Positions 1 to 11,699 of a stretch of DNA of 64,000 nucleotides are shown here, piece after piece. The stretch is from Aspidiotus rigidus (taxonomy: Eukaryota > Arthropoda > Insecta > Hemiptera > Diaspididae): contig JAVHKY010000038.1 in assembly GCA_035079385.1 (NCBI GenBank), positions 2,108,001-2,172,000 of the forward strand, written 5' to 3'. The number at the start of each line of letters is the position of its first letter. The stretch's first letter is position 1. The notes below the pieces were generated by a model. The model searched no databases. It was not told the DNA's origin and was given only the letters and a program-made list of their open reading frames with translations. Both the position numbers and the translations under genes were made by a program.

Positions 1-3000
1 TGTCTAATCTTCTTCATTCATTCGACCTGAAACTGATTTAATTTCAAATCAAGTCCCCCGCTTTAAAAGTCGAAAAAACTAACGATAAAAGTTCACTCAT
101 TTTCTGCACAATAATAATGATTCAAGTCCGCATTCAGCTACAGTCTTAACGATTATAGTCTGTTTTTTCCTTACGGCGGCGTGGAATAAATAAAACCGTA
201 TTATTAGAAATTTCCTGTAAGCTGAAAGGTCGATGTTTCGATTCGTATGGTCCCCGATTGTAATGAAGAAATAGGAAAGAATGTACCGGCTCGTAACTGC
301 ATCAGTAATGAGGTTAATATCTTATGTATGGGAGGGACGTTATTAACATAATCTTGACCAAAATGATCTGAAAAATGTTGAAACTAGTATATCGCGTCTA
401 ACGAGTTGAAGATTTAGTTTTGTATTTAACATCGAAGCAGAGACATTCAGACGATAGTCAAGTCGTGCAAAAACCTTCCTGAAATAAATCTTTTTGGTAA
501 GTTGTCACTCAAGCTTTTCTCACTCTTATTTTTTGGGAAGCGTACATCGCTCGAAAATACACTTCCTATCGGTCTCAGTAGAAAATCTGTATTATCTTGT
601 GTCCTAGTTTTACCGTAAATGAACAAATTTCAGTTGCTGTTGACGCTATCCTCAAAGTCTAGGTATTCTTGGGGAAGCCGCAGCAGTTTCGTGAGAAAGA
701 AGATTTTGGAGTCAACAGCAAGGGAACGTCTATTGAGGAACACCGCTCTCTACCACAGAAAAAAAGGATGATGATTTTGGATCCTTAGACTTAGTGAACA
801 TTTGATTATGAAACTTCGAAGAATTTTAGGTTATAGAGGTCTATAATATAATCTAATTTTTACTATAGTTGAGGACACCTAGCTGGTTCCGAGTGAAGCT
901 TTCTGAGGTTAAAAAAAAAAAGTAAATGAAGTAAAAATATTTGTTATTTTAAGATTAGAGATTATAATAAAAGTTTCAGGGGTGTTTCAACCTCCCAAAA
1001 ATCATTGGTTGTCTCCCAAGAGTCAAAGCGGGTTTTTGTCTAATATTTTTTTGAGTACTTTGCCCCAGCCCGTGGAAGAAAATAGATGGAATTTCGGCTT
1101 GGTTTCAAACGGAGAACAATCGTCAATTTCTGCAAAGAAGAGTCAAATCATGAATAAGAGAAAGCATTTTTGGTAGAAGTTTGTAGCATCAGTACAAACA
1201 AGATAACTTGTTTTCAGTTGACAGTTGAGCTTTGGAAACGTCGAGTGGTTTTTCATGGTCAATTATTCCTTAGACCATAAACATAGTAACATCGCAAAAT
1301 AAACATAGGTCATTTACCGCAGCACGAGACGTGGACGTCATCAGAATTTCTTGTTGATGTGCTTCGTCACATTCCGGTACCGTTTGGTTTTTTTCGTCAA
1401 AAACCGGCCCCAATTATGTATCCTCTAGATTTTTATCTGGTAACACTGCATGGAATTATCCAAAGGCTCCGAACTTGCACCGAACACAACCGAAGAGATA
1501 AACAAGAAATTTTGATGGTGCCCATATGAGACTTCCCCTATTTCATATTGCATACTCGTTTGCCTGATTCTTACCGCTATGGTCCTCAGTAATGGCCCTG
1601 GCTTCTCATTGATCTTATGGCAAGGGAACTCGATACGCATCTATTCCTTTGCCCAATGTAAAGCAAGTATTATTACGATGAGAATCGGGTAAACGAATAA
1701 GAAATATGTTAGAGGGAAAGAGCCCTTAACTTTACAAGGATAGCAGAGACGACCTCTGTGGACTCTGTGAGTAACATGGACTACCGATACAATGCGTGGT
1801 CGACCTTATCAGTGGTGTCGATTAGATTCTCATCACTTCCAATGGACGTTTCGGCAACTGGCGGGGCAAGAGGATGAAGCAATTCACGCCCATCGATGCT
1901 TATAATGTGTAGGACTCGAGCTACTGAAGTCGTTTTCATTGTTTCGAACTACTATGGTTCATTCTTCAAAAAGAGGGAGTGTCGTCACAACGGTACCTAG
2001 CTCGCGACGCAAGAGAAGTTGCCTTCGCAAGTACCGAAACGTCCAATTTGGGTTATGACGTCAGTCCCACTTTTCAGCAAATGGACTGTTACTATTCGCG
2101 GATAAAAGTCCCCGCTAGGAGCGCTATTTGTTCTGCTAAAAAAGTGATCATGGTGTTTTCTACTATAACACAGTATACTAATAAAATCATTAATTTAACC
2201 GTTTAAAATTATTTTTTATGAAAAATGCAGGGAACAAAACTTGTTGCCCTTTCAATTTTCTTTCAGAGGAATGTAATTTCAGAGTTTTTTCACTTCATCA
2301 CTTTTTTTGCAAGCTTCCTTGCCTTTATTCACGAATCGTTCAATTTCATGTTTGTCAATTAACTCTGCGGTCAATGCGTTTTAGTTGATTTTGTTTTATT
2401 ATTCCGATCAGAGTTAGGATTTCTGTGATAATGCATGTTTTTTGGGTGAGTAGTAGGCTAAATCTGATTAGAAATCTGGACGATCCATGTATGCAGGTGG
2501 TCCCAATGAAATTTCATGTTGCACGTGATTGCTCGTTTTGTGTTTATGGGGAGACCTGGCTGACCTTTGTCGTTTTGATTTATTACGGCTTTAAACAGGT
2601 ACTTTTCTCGAGTTCATATGAAAAGAATAGGATGAGATAATTGAGTTATGAAGCTAAAAGGTCCAATGGGTTCAGTAGACTAATGAAAAATCTTTACATC
2701 AAAACTCAAGAAGTTCTCCCTATCTAGTACCCATGCTATTTAGGTGAAAATCATATAAGCTAAATAACATATCCAAGTATGGAGTGATGTAGGTAGGGAT
2801 TACTATTTCTTCCTCCTTCCAAAAAAAGAAGGAATTCCTTTTAGTGAACCCAGTTCGTCGAGTCCCCATCGTGTGAAAAGTCTCTGCTGGTGTTCTCTTT
2901 GAGAGTGGGTACATTCAGAATCGAAGAATAAAGGTGTTTCTGCTTTCAGTGAATCATCATTGCATCAGCACAATAGGACCAACCTTCGACACAAAGCCGG

Positions 3001-6000
3001 TATTTATATATTTCGTAATTACCCGATCAGGAAATATACGTGACCGAAACGCTCTTCGACCATCAAATCCAACACCTTTTCATGCACCCTCTCGCCCAAT
3101 CCCAAACTGATAGTCCATTAAATCCCCTATAAACTTTGATTTTTCTATTTCTCGTCCTGTACCTTACGAGAATACATCATTTTTCTCGGACTGATCAACG
3201 CACAATTTAGAAATCGTTTGAACCCAAAATCAATGTTCTTCATCAACCCAGTGTCCTCGTCGAAGATGGAGAAGTTGTAGAAAATTCACTACATCGCTGT
3301 ATAAGTAGTTGGAATCAAAAGACGAGAATCATTCTATCATTAAAGATCACAGTGTGTCAACATGCGCATCGTCCGCAAACTGTTTTCTTAGTAAACGATT
3401 CGCTGAGTTTTGACCTACTTTGCACTGTAACCATTTCTGGTTAATTATTATCGTATCGTATTATGTGCTTTAAATAGCTTATGTGAGTGATCACTCAATA
3501 TACCTATCTTTGAGTTTTATCAATTGTTCTTGTAGACCTTGGTATTATTATGCTTATGTACAAACACACTCATCTTTTGCCCTTCCTGTGCTAGATAATC
3601 CCATCTCCCAATCCTATCTTGTAAGAGTAGTGGTCTTCAATCACCAATTTCCTCTGACAATTCTGGCGCACGAAAATACGTCATTACTTTCAAAAGATGA
3701 ATGCTGAACGTAAAGGGCTAAGAAAAAGTGGGTCTGACCAAAAATCAAAACCGCAAGCAGTCAGGATAGAAGACTGCATCATGACAGGAAATCCATCTAT
3801 CTGATAGCGGAGACAACAGTATTGTGGTATATGGCTATTGGCTATGCTGGATGTGACTGGTCTTACTCCGTATGAACCCATCGTACATTCACAGACTGAG
3901 ATGCAAGGTTGTACAGAACAAATGACCATACATTATAAACACCCACATGCCACTAAGATAAATCGGAAAAATTAGTCAATAAACTGCATCGAACTTAGGC
4001 GCCGAACCTGTATCGAGGTTGAACTATGATAAGGCTTTATAGAGGAGGGGGGGTTGTCTATCTCTTTCTCTCTTTCTATCCTATCATATTTTGAAACTTG
4101 ATTTCAATTAGGCTGTATGCTCTTAGTTGGCTAAGAAATTCCATGACTCTCTACATCCGAAGGATCATGTGGTTTTTCTCTCATTTTTAAGATCAGTGAG
4201 TCGAGTGTATTTGTTGAGGTTCCTACGTAAGAAAGGGCGAACATTTAGTGAAGAACTTATAGAGTTTTCCTATAAGATGTGTACGTGATCTCTATCACGT
4301 TCTTAAGACGCTATACGATAAGTCAATAATGACAGCATCATATCATATTCGATGACCTGTTTTCAATTCGGCCTTGGAAGTCTGCTCTTCCACTCTATGG
4401 CTACCTTATTTCGTCCATCTAATTTTCATTCCCATTTCGCAATCATCATCATCGCAATAATACTTATTTTCGTCGTATTTCTTTTTTCTTTCAAAAATAG
4501 GAAATTACGCTCGATTTAAACCATCAATATACAATCTAATAATGTCGTAGTGCTGTAGTCTTATCTGTGAATCACGCAAGCGATAGCGTGCTCTGTACAT
4601 CGTCTTGGTCGAATTTACGTTTGCATATTTTGGGCATGACTAAAAGTTCTTATCTCGCAAGTCGCACTATTGTGTAAGCTTATTACTAGCATAAAAAACT
4701 CTCTTATTTACGCTAAAATGCGTATTTTTTTCTGTATTATTGCTAATATTATCGGTTTTTGATAATGTAAATGGCGTATAATATTCAGTAGTTCATTATT
4801 ATGGGAAAACAACGGAGTTCGTTGTAATACTTAGATTTCTACATAAATACTTCCTCAAACATATAGGGACGGGTGAGGCTCAAATGTGAAAATTTCGTAT
4901 ACACGACTTTCAAACGTAATATTGTGGTCTTTCTGTTCTCTGTCTCGCTTCACTTAAAAAGAGATAGCATTACTTACAAAATCGTGTATTATTGCGCTGT
5001 GGTCCGCTAATAAATTATCACTTCTCTGCGCAACATATCGATTAGATATATTCGAATGCAACGTTCTTGAATCTTAAACAGAGTTAATTAAGGCTATTAC
5101 GAACGCTATTTATACTCTCTAGTAGGTGCTCATGTTTGCACATTTTTCCAAGCATTCGTTAATATTGCGTTTTGGAAATCACGATCCAATAATATGCAAA
5201 CGTGCACCTACAATCCCTGCTTCAATTGATTCAATTACGACGGTTTTTCTGGTATTTGTCGAGTATCACAGATTCAAGGTTTAACTCCAAGAAATATCGC
5301 GAAATTTACGACCACCGTAGTTCGAAGAAAGTTGGAATATTCCAGACGATAACAGCAACAGAAGTGTTTACTAGAGAGGTACGGAGGGGAGGGGGTACAC
5401 CTTGTTGAAATGACGCATATTTTCCGAGGAAATTTTCGAAAAACGTTTGACGGGATGACCTATTTTGCAATACTCGCGGTATTCGTAGAAGATGAGAATA
5501 TTCGCGCATGTTGCAAGACAGAATGCTGAAGATAAGCAGAGGTCATCAACGGACATTTTTCACAGACGTGACATTCAGGAAATTAGGAAAATTTTTTATC
5601 GGAAGTTTTTTTATTTATATCGCCCGCATCATCCTCTCACTTCGCGAAATACAGAGCGAAAATTTCTATAATTGTGCGCAACAGTCATTTTGCGGACTGT
5701 GTGTGGCGAAAAGGTATTCCAGGACGCCATCACGAGTGTCGACGATAGTCGAAACGAGATCAGTTCCACGTGGAGAATATATTCGATGAAACTTTCGAAC
5801 AGCACGCGTTAATGGAACCCGACTTCGTATATCCTATATACGATTACATATTTCTCGAAGCCATATTCAAAAAAATGAAAATTTAATAGAGACAACGACG
5901 AAAGTAATAGTAATATTTGGCAAATTTTCGAAATTGTGGTAATTTCGCGCATAACAATAAAGGCCCGGGCAATACTAACTCATAAAGATGATAGTTTCAA

Positions 6001-7300
6001 GTTTTTGAAAATGGGGGGGAAGTGTTTGTTTACACGAAAGTTTTTCTTTGACAATTTTTTTTTTTTCTTACCATCGTCGAGCGGTAAATGCGTCGTAAAC
6101 CATACATCCTACACGCGGCTGCAATTCTGCAGTTATTTTCCATAAAAGAATTAACCTGATTTATAAGATTGGTTCTAGAAGAAAGGAAAAACGAGAAGAA
6201 AGGAATGAAAAAAAAACGCGCATTATCGCGAGATTTACAACGCTCAAACTTTTCAATATCTATACTCAAATGCGGTATACGATATTTTTAAATTCCTTTT
6301 TAGATGTTGTAAAATAACAAAATATTTTAAAAAGTGAAATGAATTTCGTGAATGTTCTTCCAAAAAAAAAAGAAGAAAATTTCGCGAAAATCTTTTTCGA
6401 TTTTCATTAACGCCGTTATTTCTTTTCGCTCCTTCGCTTCTGTTTTCGTTAAAAACAGGGATTATAAAATCTAATAAAACGTACAAATCCTTTGCGACTC
6501 GACTGTGCTAAGCCTAAGCTTATATAGACTATACGTTCGGAACGTACCGTAATTTAAAAGGGCAGCCCCCGATTCCTTGTTAACTTTTTCCTTTCACGGG
6601 GAACAAAATATACTAAATTAGTAAAACAGTTCTTTTCCTTTAACACCACGAGGTGAAGTGAATTGTTCAACTTGGTGAAAAGGAGTTATAATTACATTCT
6701 CGTTTGTATTCGAAAATGAAATCGTCCAACTACGTTTCGTTTTTTTTTTTTTTTTTAAATTCATTCCTCTCCTCCTACTTTTTCTTTCTATATGTATAAG
6801 ATTAAGCGCAGAAACATCTTATGGGGTAATAATTCGTTCCCCGGTAGCTCGATAGCGCTGACAGTGATGAATATTTTAAGTATATACATCGGACGAGATT
6901 ATTATTAATAACGATTTCTATTTCCAAAGACGCTCGGTGATTATAATTGAGCCAATATACATAATAAACTGACTATACACTCGAAAAAGGTGAACCATTT
7001 CCGCTGTTCAAGTGGTGTTTCCCTTGAAACTACACATGAAATCCAGAGAGTACTACGTACTCGCGGCTGGGCTCTGATTTCGCGTGTTTAATAGCCATAA
7101 TATAATGACTGGAGAACCACAAAAATTGCGGTTTTCTGATCGACTCAGCGCCGAAAAAATTCACGTGATGGATAGAAGAGGTAAGTGGTAGATTTTGCTC
7201 CAATAGAGCTGGCCCACCGGGAAGTAGAACAATTCTTAGTTCTTTAAAAGACTACTCGTTCTGACAATTTGGAATCTGGTCATACAAACTTTCTGACGTG
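1..7300. other. Intergenic DNA without recognisable genes
   Basis: I see no coding exon, RNA gene or intact transposon here. Open frames are short (under about 100 codons), lack flanking splice signals and have no recognisable motifs. Roughly 1,330-2,110 is less AT-rich than its surroundings and may be an old transposon relic, but I could not tie any of its frames to a known protein. Homopolymer A/T runs occur near 910, 6,053 and 6,740. Confidence 0.6.
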
Positions 7301-7376
7301 CATCCGAAAAAACGATGGTTCCTGCTATAGGCTACCTACCTATAAAGGTAACACTAATAATTACAATAGAGAAAAG

Positions 7377-7864
7377 CAGGGAACCTGTTTTGTGGAAAAA
7401 TTGTTGTTTTAGTTTCTGAATTTGGAAAGACGAAAATTCTTCAAGAACCGCTATGATTATATCGTTCTGAAGTCATTAAGAATTGTCAATGTCCCTAAGC
7501 GATATCGGAGACCTGGTTCCTTGTTTAGTGATGGGAATTTTTTCAAATATCCCCCTTCTTAGATTATGTAGCTCGAAAATCGAAATTCTTTGTAGCCCTC
7601 CCCCATGCTTCCTGATTTCCATTCTCTTATACACAGCTTGAAGGTCAACATTTTTTCGAGTCTCCCTTTTGACAATGGTCGAAATTTCCGCATGACACGC
7701 CTAAATTTATTTAAATTCTCCACTTCTAATATTATAATTATATAGCTCGGAAGTCTAACTTTTTTCGAGTTCCACCACCTCATAGGGAGACCAAAATTTC
7801 TACTAGGCTCTCCTCGTATATCGAGCTGGATGTTTGAAATTCGAAATTTGAAGTTCAACAGCAA
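7377..7864. repeat. Dispersed degenerate repeat, cluster 1
   Basis: A loose motif of the form 'TATAGCTCG-aggTC-AAATTTTTTCGAGTC' recurs here at about 7,565, 7,634, 7,741 and 7,819. The segment opens with CAGGGAACCTGTTTT at 7,377-7,391, and the same 15-mer opens part of the cluster near 39,294. This indicates a family shared between intergenic DNA and the presumed intron. No coding capacity or terminal repeat is visible, so the class is unknown. It could be an old satellite-derived unit or a decayed non-autonomous element. Confidence 0.5.
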
Positions 7865-9900
7865 TTGATCGCATATGTTGACTGCTCAAAGATCTCAACG
7901 TGCGCTTTCAGATACAGTCGAAGGTTTTCGCACAAGCTAATGAAGTTGTGTATCGCTCACAATATATTTGCAGGTTTCTTAATCAAGTCCACATGTTCGA
8001 AGACAATTTACCCGTAGATATCCCTCCCTTCCACACTGGTGGACGGCCTCGTTTCCTTTGAACGTAGCCCTTCCGAGAGTCGAAATTCTTTCAAGTTCCT
8101 GCAGTTGAATAGGAAAATTGTTGTGTAACATTTGAAAACCTACGTGAAGATAAACAATCTAATGGAAGCATATCATAAACAAAGTTCTTGGGAAAACAGG
8201 CGATTATATCTCCTCATATAAAGCTTGGACCCTGATAGGACGATATGACGATGACGTCTGTTATTCGAGCATGAAATGTATAGAATAATTTCGATAAGCT
8301 GCCTCACTATTATTTATCGTCTCACGTTCGAAAGACGTTATTAGTTGTGAAAGACATTCTCATTGCTAACTTTAGCTTCTTGTGTTTTCTTATAGACTTT
8401 ATGAATACCTATAGTTCGTTCGCGATTTTTTCTGATATTCAGTAATCTGAGGTATTTTGCCAACCTTTTCCCTTCTTTTCTCGTTTTTTGCTGGTAGTTC
8501 CGACTACTTGTTTGCTTATCTCGTATTTTTCTTTATAGTTTTGTGTAAGATCTGTTTCTTGGTACTTTTTTGACCTTTTTTCGGTTCTAAAGTCAGGTAT
8601 AACGATGATGTCACGAAGAAACTCAAGCGCATCGGTGGAAGAGTGTAAGTACCTAAATTTAGATCCTTTTTATTAAAGAGACAACTTTAGTGAAATAAGT
8701 ACGAGTAAAATTTGCAAAACAGTAGGTAGGTATCTGATTTATTTGTGTAGCCATTTCATCGTTTATTTTTGCATCATGGAATAAAGAATTATTGATATTA
8801 ATTAGATTAAAATGAATCAAAGAAGCGGTGGGCTTGACATTTTTGAAGATTCTGATAAGAGAAAAGGAATTCAGCTCGTCTTATTTGGATAGGTAGAGCA
8901 AAGAAACGAGGAGAAAGGTCATATTTGATGAAAACTAAAATAATCGATACCGGTATCACAAGAGGTTGTAAGAAGTGATGAAGTAAACCCTTAAAGTAAA
9001 AGGATTCTCTAGTTCAAGAGATAAGAATTCGTGGATCATAAGATTCGAATATCTACTCAAAATCCTGAACAAGTGCTCTCGACGTCTTGATTTATTTTTG
9101 TACACTATGAAGCTGCTTACGCTCTACATTCTCTGAATGATTTAAATAGGTACGACTCGGAACAGACGAGGAATGAGATTTTGTTTATGACTATTGAGAA
9201 TGATTTCTTAGACTTCTGTGTGTGCGGACGTCCAATTAAGAATTCTTATGAAGTAAAAATGAGGTCACTTAGATCGAAAGCTCAAGGTGAAATCATGTAA
9301 GAAGTTGGAAGAGAAAAAAACAAGATGATATGACGAAAGACAAATAGACAAGATAAGAAACTTAATGGTCTTCGTATTTTTTCCTCATTTCCGTTAGATT
9401 CGATCAGAAATTATTTCATAACAAACTATCGAATAATAATACTTAGTATTCAAGCTTACGTACATTGGAACTACTAGTATCGGTATGACGCCCAAAGATT
9501 AGGCAATCTGCTTTCAAAATGATTTCGTAAAATGTTTTTCTGTACCTAGTAGAGTGCCCATATGTAAGCGCAAATGGTCTGAGCTCAAATTGGAAGGGTG
9601 GTTTACAAAATTCTACTTTCTCATTTCGAAAATTATCTTACTATATTTCTTCGCATGGGTTGAGGTTGTCGATAACACGTTTCAGTTGAATCTCGGTTGT
9701 ACCTGCTTTATCGAAATCGAATTTGACCTCGTGTGATCACTAGTTCAGTTATTTGTTACCGGTAGTTCTCCTTATTATAACCGCTATTAGCCAATGCGAT
9801 ATCGATTTAACAGTGCCTACTATCAGAAGTCAACCTTGAACATTGGACAACACTTGGCCTACTTCATGATTACTTTTCGATCAGGGAAATTTCTTAACTA
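7865..9900. other. Intergenic DNA, nothing recognised
   Basis: AT-rich sequence without an open frame of note, RNA gene or clear repeat. T-rich stretches occur around 8,400-8,590. Confidence 0.55.
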
Positions 9901-9914
9901 ATACCGGTACGCTT

Positions 9915-10510
9915 TATCTTGGGCTGAGTGGTTCACGGGCTCGCTCGCTTCCCTCTGTCGCCTCCATCCTTGACCTAGTATAAGTCTAGTATACTGTACG
10001 TTGGGCTGAGCAGCTAACAGCTCACATTCTTCGCTCATTCGACGCGCTTCTTAGCTTAGAACAGGACTAGTATAAATAGTCGCCTAGATCACGGTCTCAC
10101 TCGTTTTTTCATTCGCTAATCTAGTATAGGGCTACTGGAAAGGCTGTAATGAACAAAGTGCGTGTCAATATTGACAGTTTGGTAAGGCGTACTGTTCCGA
10201 CGATCTCTGGAACTGTCATGTCTGTAATCGGGTTACCCCCCTCAATCCGAAGTTTGTGTCTGTGCGACAGTGTTTTTACGACCGTAACCTTCGGTGTTCG
10301 AGGTATATAAATCTAAACCCTATCTTTCGTCTTGAAATTTGTGTCCGTCATAATACATCTATACTAGACTATAAGAAGAAGACCTTTGAGGTATGAAGCT
10401 GAACGCTACCCCTAATTCCTGGATTTGCGTCTGTACGTTATATGTCTTCTAATACTAGTCTATACTAGGCTATACCAGAAGTAAGAAAGTCGAAAATACT
10501 GATATTTTCT
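9915..10510. repeat. SINE-body-like region with three diverged units
   Basis: Three diverged segments share the core 'taccc-taattcg-aTTTGTGTCTGTGCG' near 10,235, 10,310 and 10,415. They are interspersed with short palindrome-rich strings built on CTAGTATA (about 9,975, 10,066, 10,120, 10,362 and 10,455). GGCTGAGTGGTTCA at about 9,924 resembles a tRNA-type A box, but no matching B box follows it. Lying next to the tRNA-like head on the minus strand, the block is best read as SINE body or tail material, perhaps from more than one insertion. Confidence 0.4.
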
Positions 10511-10515
10511 GCCCT

Positions 10516-10582
10516 GCCCGTAACGAGGTGTGAACCGCGCACGACTAAATCTGAAGTCCGCGACTGAACCACTCGGCAACCG
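10516..10582 (-). mobile_element. tRNA-derived SINE head
   Basis: On the minus strand the sequence reads like the 5' part of a tRNA gene. The A-box-like TTGCCGAGTGGT lies at 10,579-10,568 and the B-box-like GGTTCACACC at 10,536-10,527, with tRNA-like spacing. The stretch does not fold into a full tRNA: the acceptor ends do not pair, and an intact B box would read GGTTCGANNCC. Such heads carry the internal pol III promoter of tRNA-derived SINEs, and the Ser/Leu-like A box hints at the ancestor. The body would continue toward lower coordinates, where repeated units are seen. It could instead be a tRNA pseudogene. Confidence 0.55.
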
Positions 10583-10680
10583 GGGTATTTCCAACCTTCT
10601 CACTTCTATCCATCCAAAAACTCCTGTTAATCTACCCTCTCGAAGTATTCTTCACACTCCGTTTTGGAATCAGCAAGCGT

Positions 10681-11165
10681 TTATGACTGCCTCTTACGGC
10701 GAGAGATATAATGAAAGACAATTTGGACTGAAATCAGCCCTAGACATAGGAATAGTGGTGAGTCTTTGTACCATGGAGTTGCAAGCCACTTGTTGGTGCG
10801 TACATGATGAAGGGAGTCGCCGCAGGTGGTAAGGCCACCATTAAAAGATTTTCTAGAAATACGGAAATTGGGAGTGAGCTGAGAGTCAAGGCGTACCAGC
10901 GTGATGGTCAGACCAAGACAATTGATGGATTGATCGCCGATCTCCACCGTGAACTTGAGCTTATTGAAGGTGCAATTGACACGAGAAAGAAACGTCGGAA
11001 CACCACCAAGGTCACCTGGCCAAACGCAAAATATATCGACATACGTATCTTGTCCAAGATTTAATTTCCTGAGGAGCCTCTCCCTGGAATAATTCCTCCT
11101 CGAAGGAGGACATGAAAACGTCAGCAATAATAGGCGAGAAGGGGTAGTCTCCCCGGGAAAGAGTA
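10681..11165 (-). pseudogene. Penelope-like element reverse transcriptase fragment (broken)
   Basis: Read leftward, the frame first gives an 'FSPIIADVFM' segment (about 11,135-11,105) and then 'SWTRYV'. These match the palm region of Penelope-like element (PLE) reverse transcriptases, which copy RNA into DNA during retrotransposition. The reading then shifts frame to 'DIFCVWPGDL', followed by 'FTVEIGDQSINCLGLTI' and an 'HHVRTNK' segment, as expected downstream of the catalytic box. The shift falls inside the YVDD catalytic motif itself (about 11,040), so the copy cannot encode a working enzyme. The N-terminal part and any downstream endonuclease on this strand are missing. The fragment lies about 100 bp from a minus-strand SINE head. 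The PLE assignment is from family motifs and looks firm; the exact ends are uncertain. Confidence 0.75.
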
Positions 11166-11239
11166 CACGTCACCACGGAATTGTCTAGAAGCTAATGTTT
11201 GCGTCTACAAGTGCGTCGTTTATACCCTCCTCACTGTTG

Positions 11240-11460
11240 GTCATTTAAAGTGTAGAGTTTACCGATTACAGTGTGGCCACTGTCCTGTCATCTATGTGGG
11301 CCAACAGGGAGATTTATTCGCGAGCGTATGGAGGAAAATCCGCCGCTCCTTGGCGCTCAGCTGTAGCAAAGCATCCACTCGATTCGGGACACACCTTTGA
11401 TAGTGCAAAAATTCAACTGGTTCATCAAGCCTCTAAGGATCGATTTCGTTTTTATTCATT
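11240..11460 (+). pseudogene. Penelope-like GIY-YIG endonuclease fragment (broken)
   Basis: The plus strand encodes 'VYRLQCGHCPVIYVGQ' (about 11,250-11,300), which fits the Cys-containing GIY-YIG nuclease start of PLEs. After a frameshift it continues with 'SAVAKHPLDSGHTFDSAKI' (about 11,365-11,420), the conserved His-containing part of the same domain. In PLEs this nuclease is C-terminal to the reverse transcriptase on the same strand. Here the neighbouring RT fragment is on the opposite strand, so the two pieces come from an inverted pair of copies or from an internal rearrangement. At least one frameshift separates the two nuclease halves, so it is not functional. Confidence 0.75.
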
Positions 11461-11699
11461 TTACATGTTTAGCCATTTCAATTTTCAGTACATACTGAGC
11501 TTCCTCAAATGTTTCAGAACAATCCCCCTTCACAGGCTCTTATTCCTAAATTTCTGGAAAAGAAAAAACTTGTATTAAGATTCACAACGCAGAGAAAGTG
11601 GAATTTAGAGAGATTGCCCAACATATTACCTAATGCTCTTACATTTTCAAGTCAAATTCTGCTGGGCCATTCAATAGATACAAAGAGAGAATGAATGAA

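Noticed and set aside
10516..10582. Functional tRNA gene
   Set aside because: Acceptor stem ends do not pair and the B box is degenerate; a SINE head fits better.
10804..11064. 86-codon plus-strand frame with protein-like composition
   Set aside because: It is the antisense shadow of the Penelope-like reverse transcriptase.
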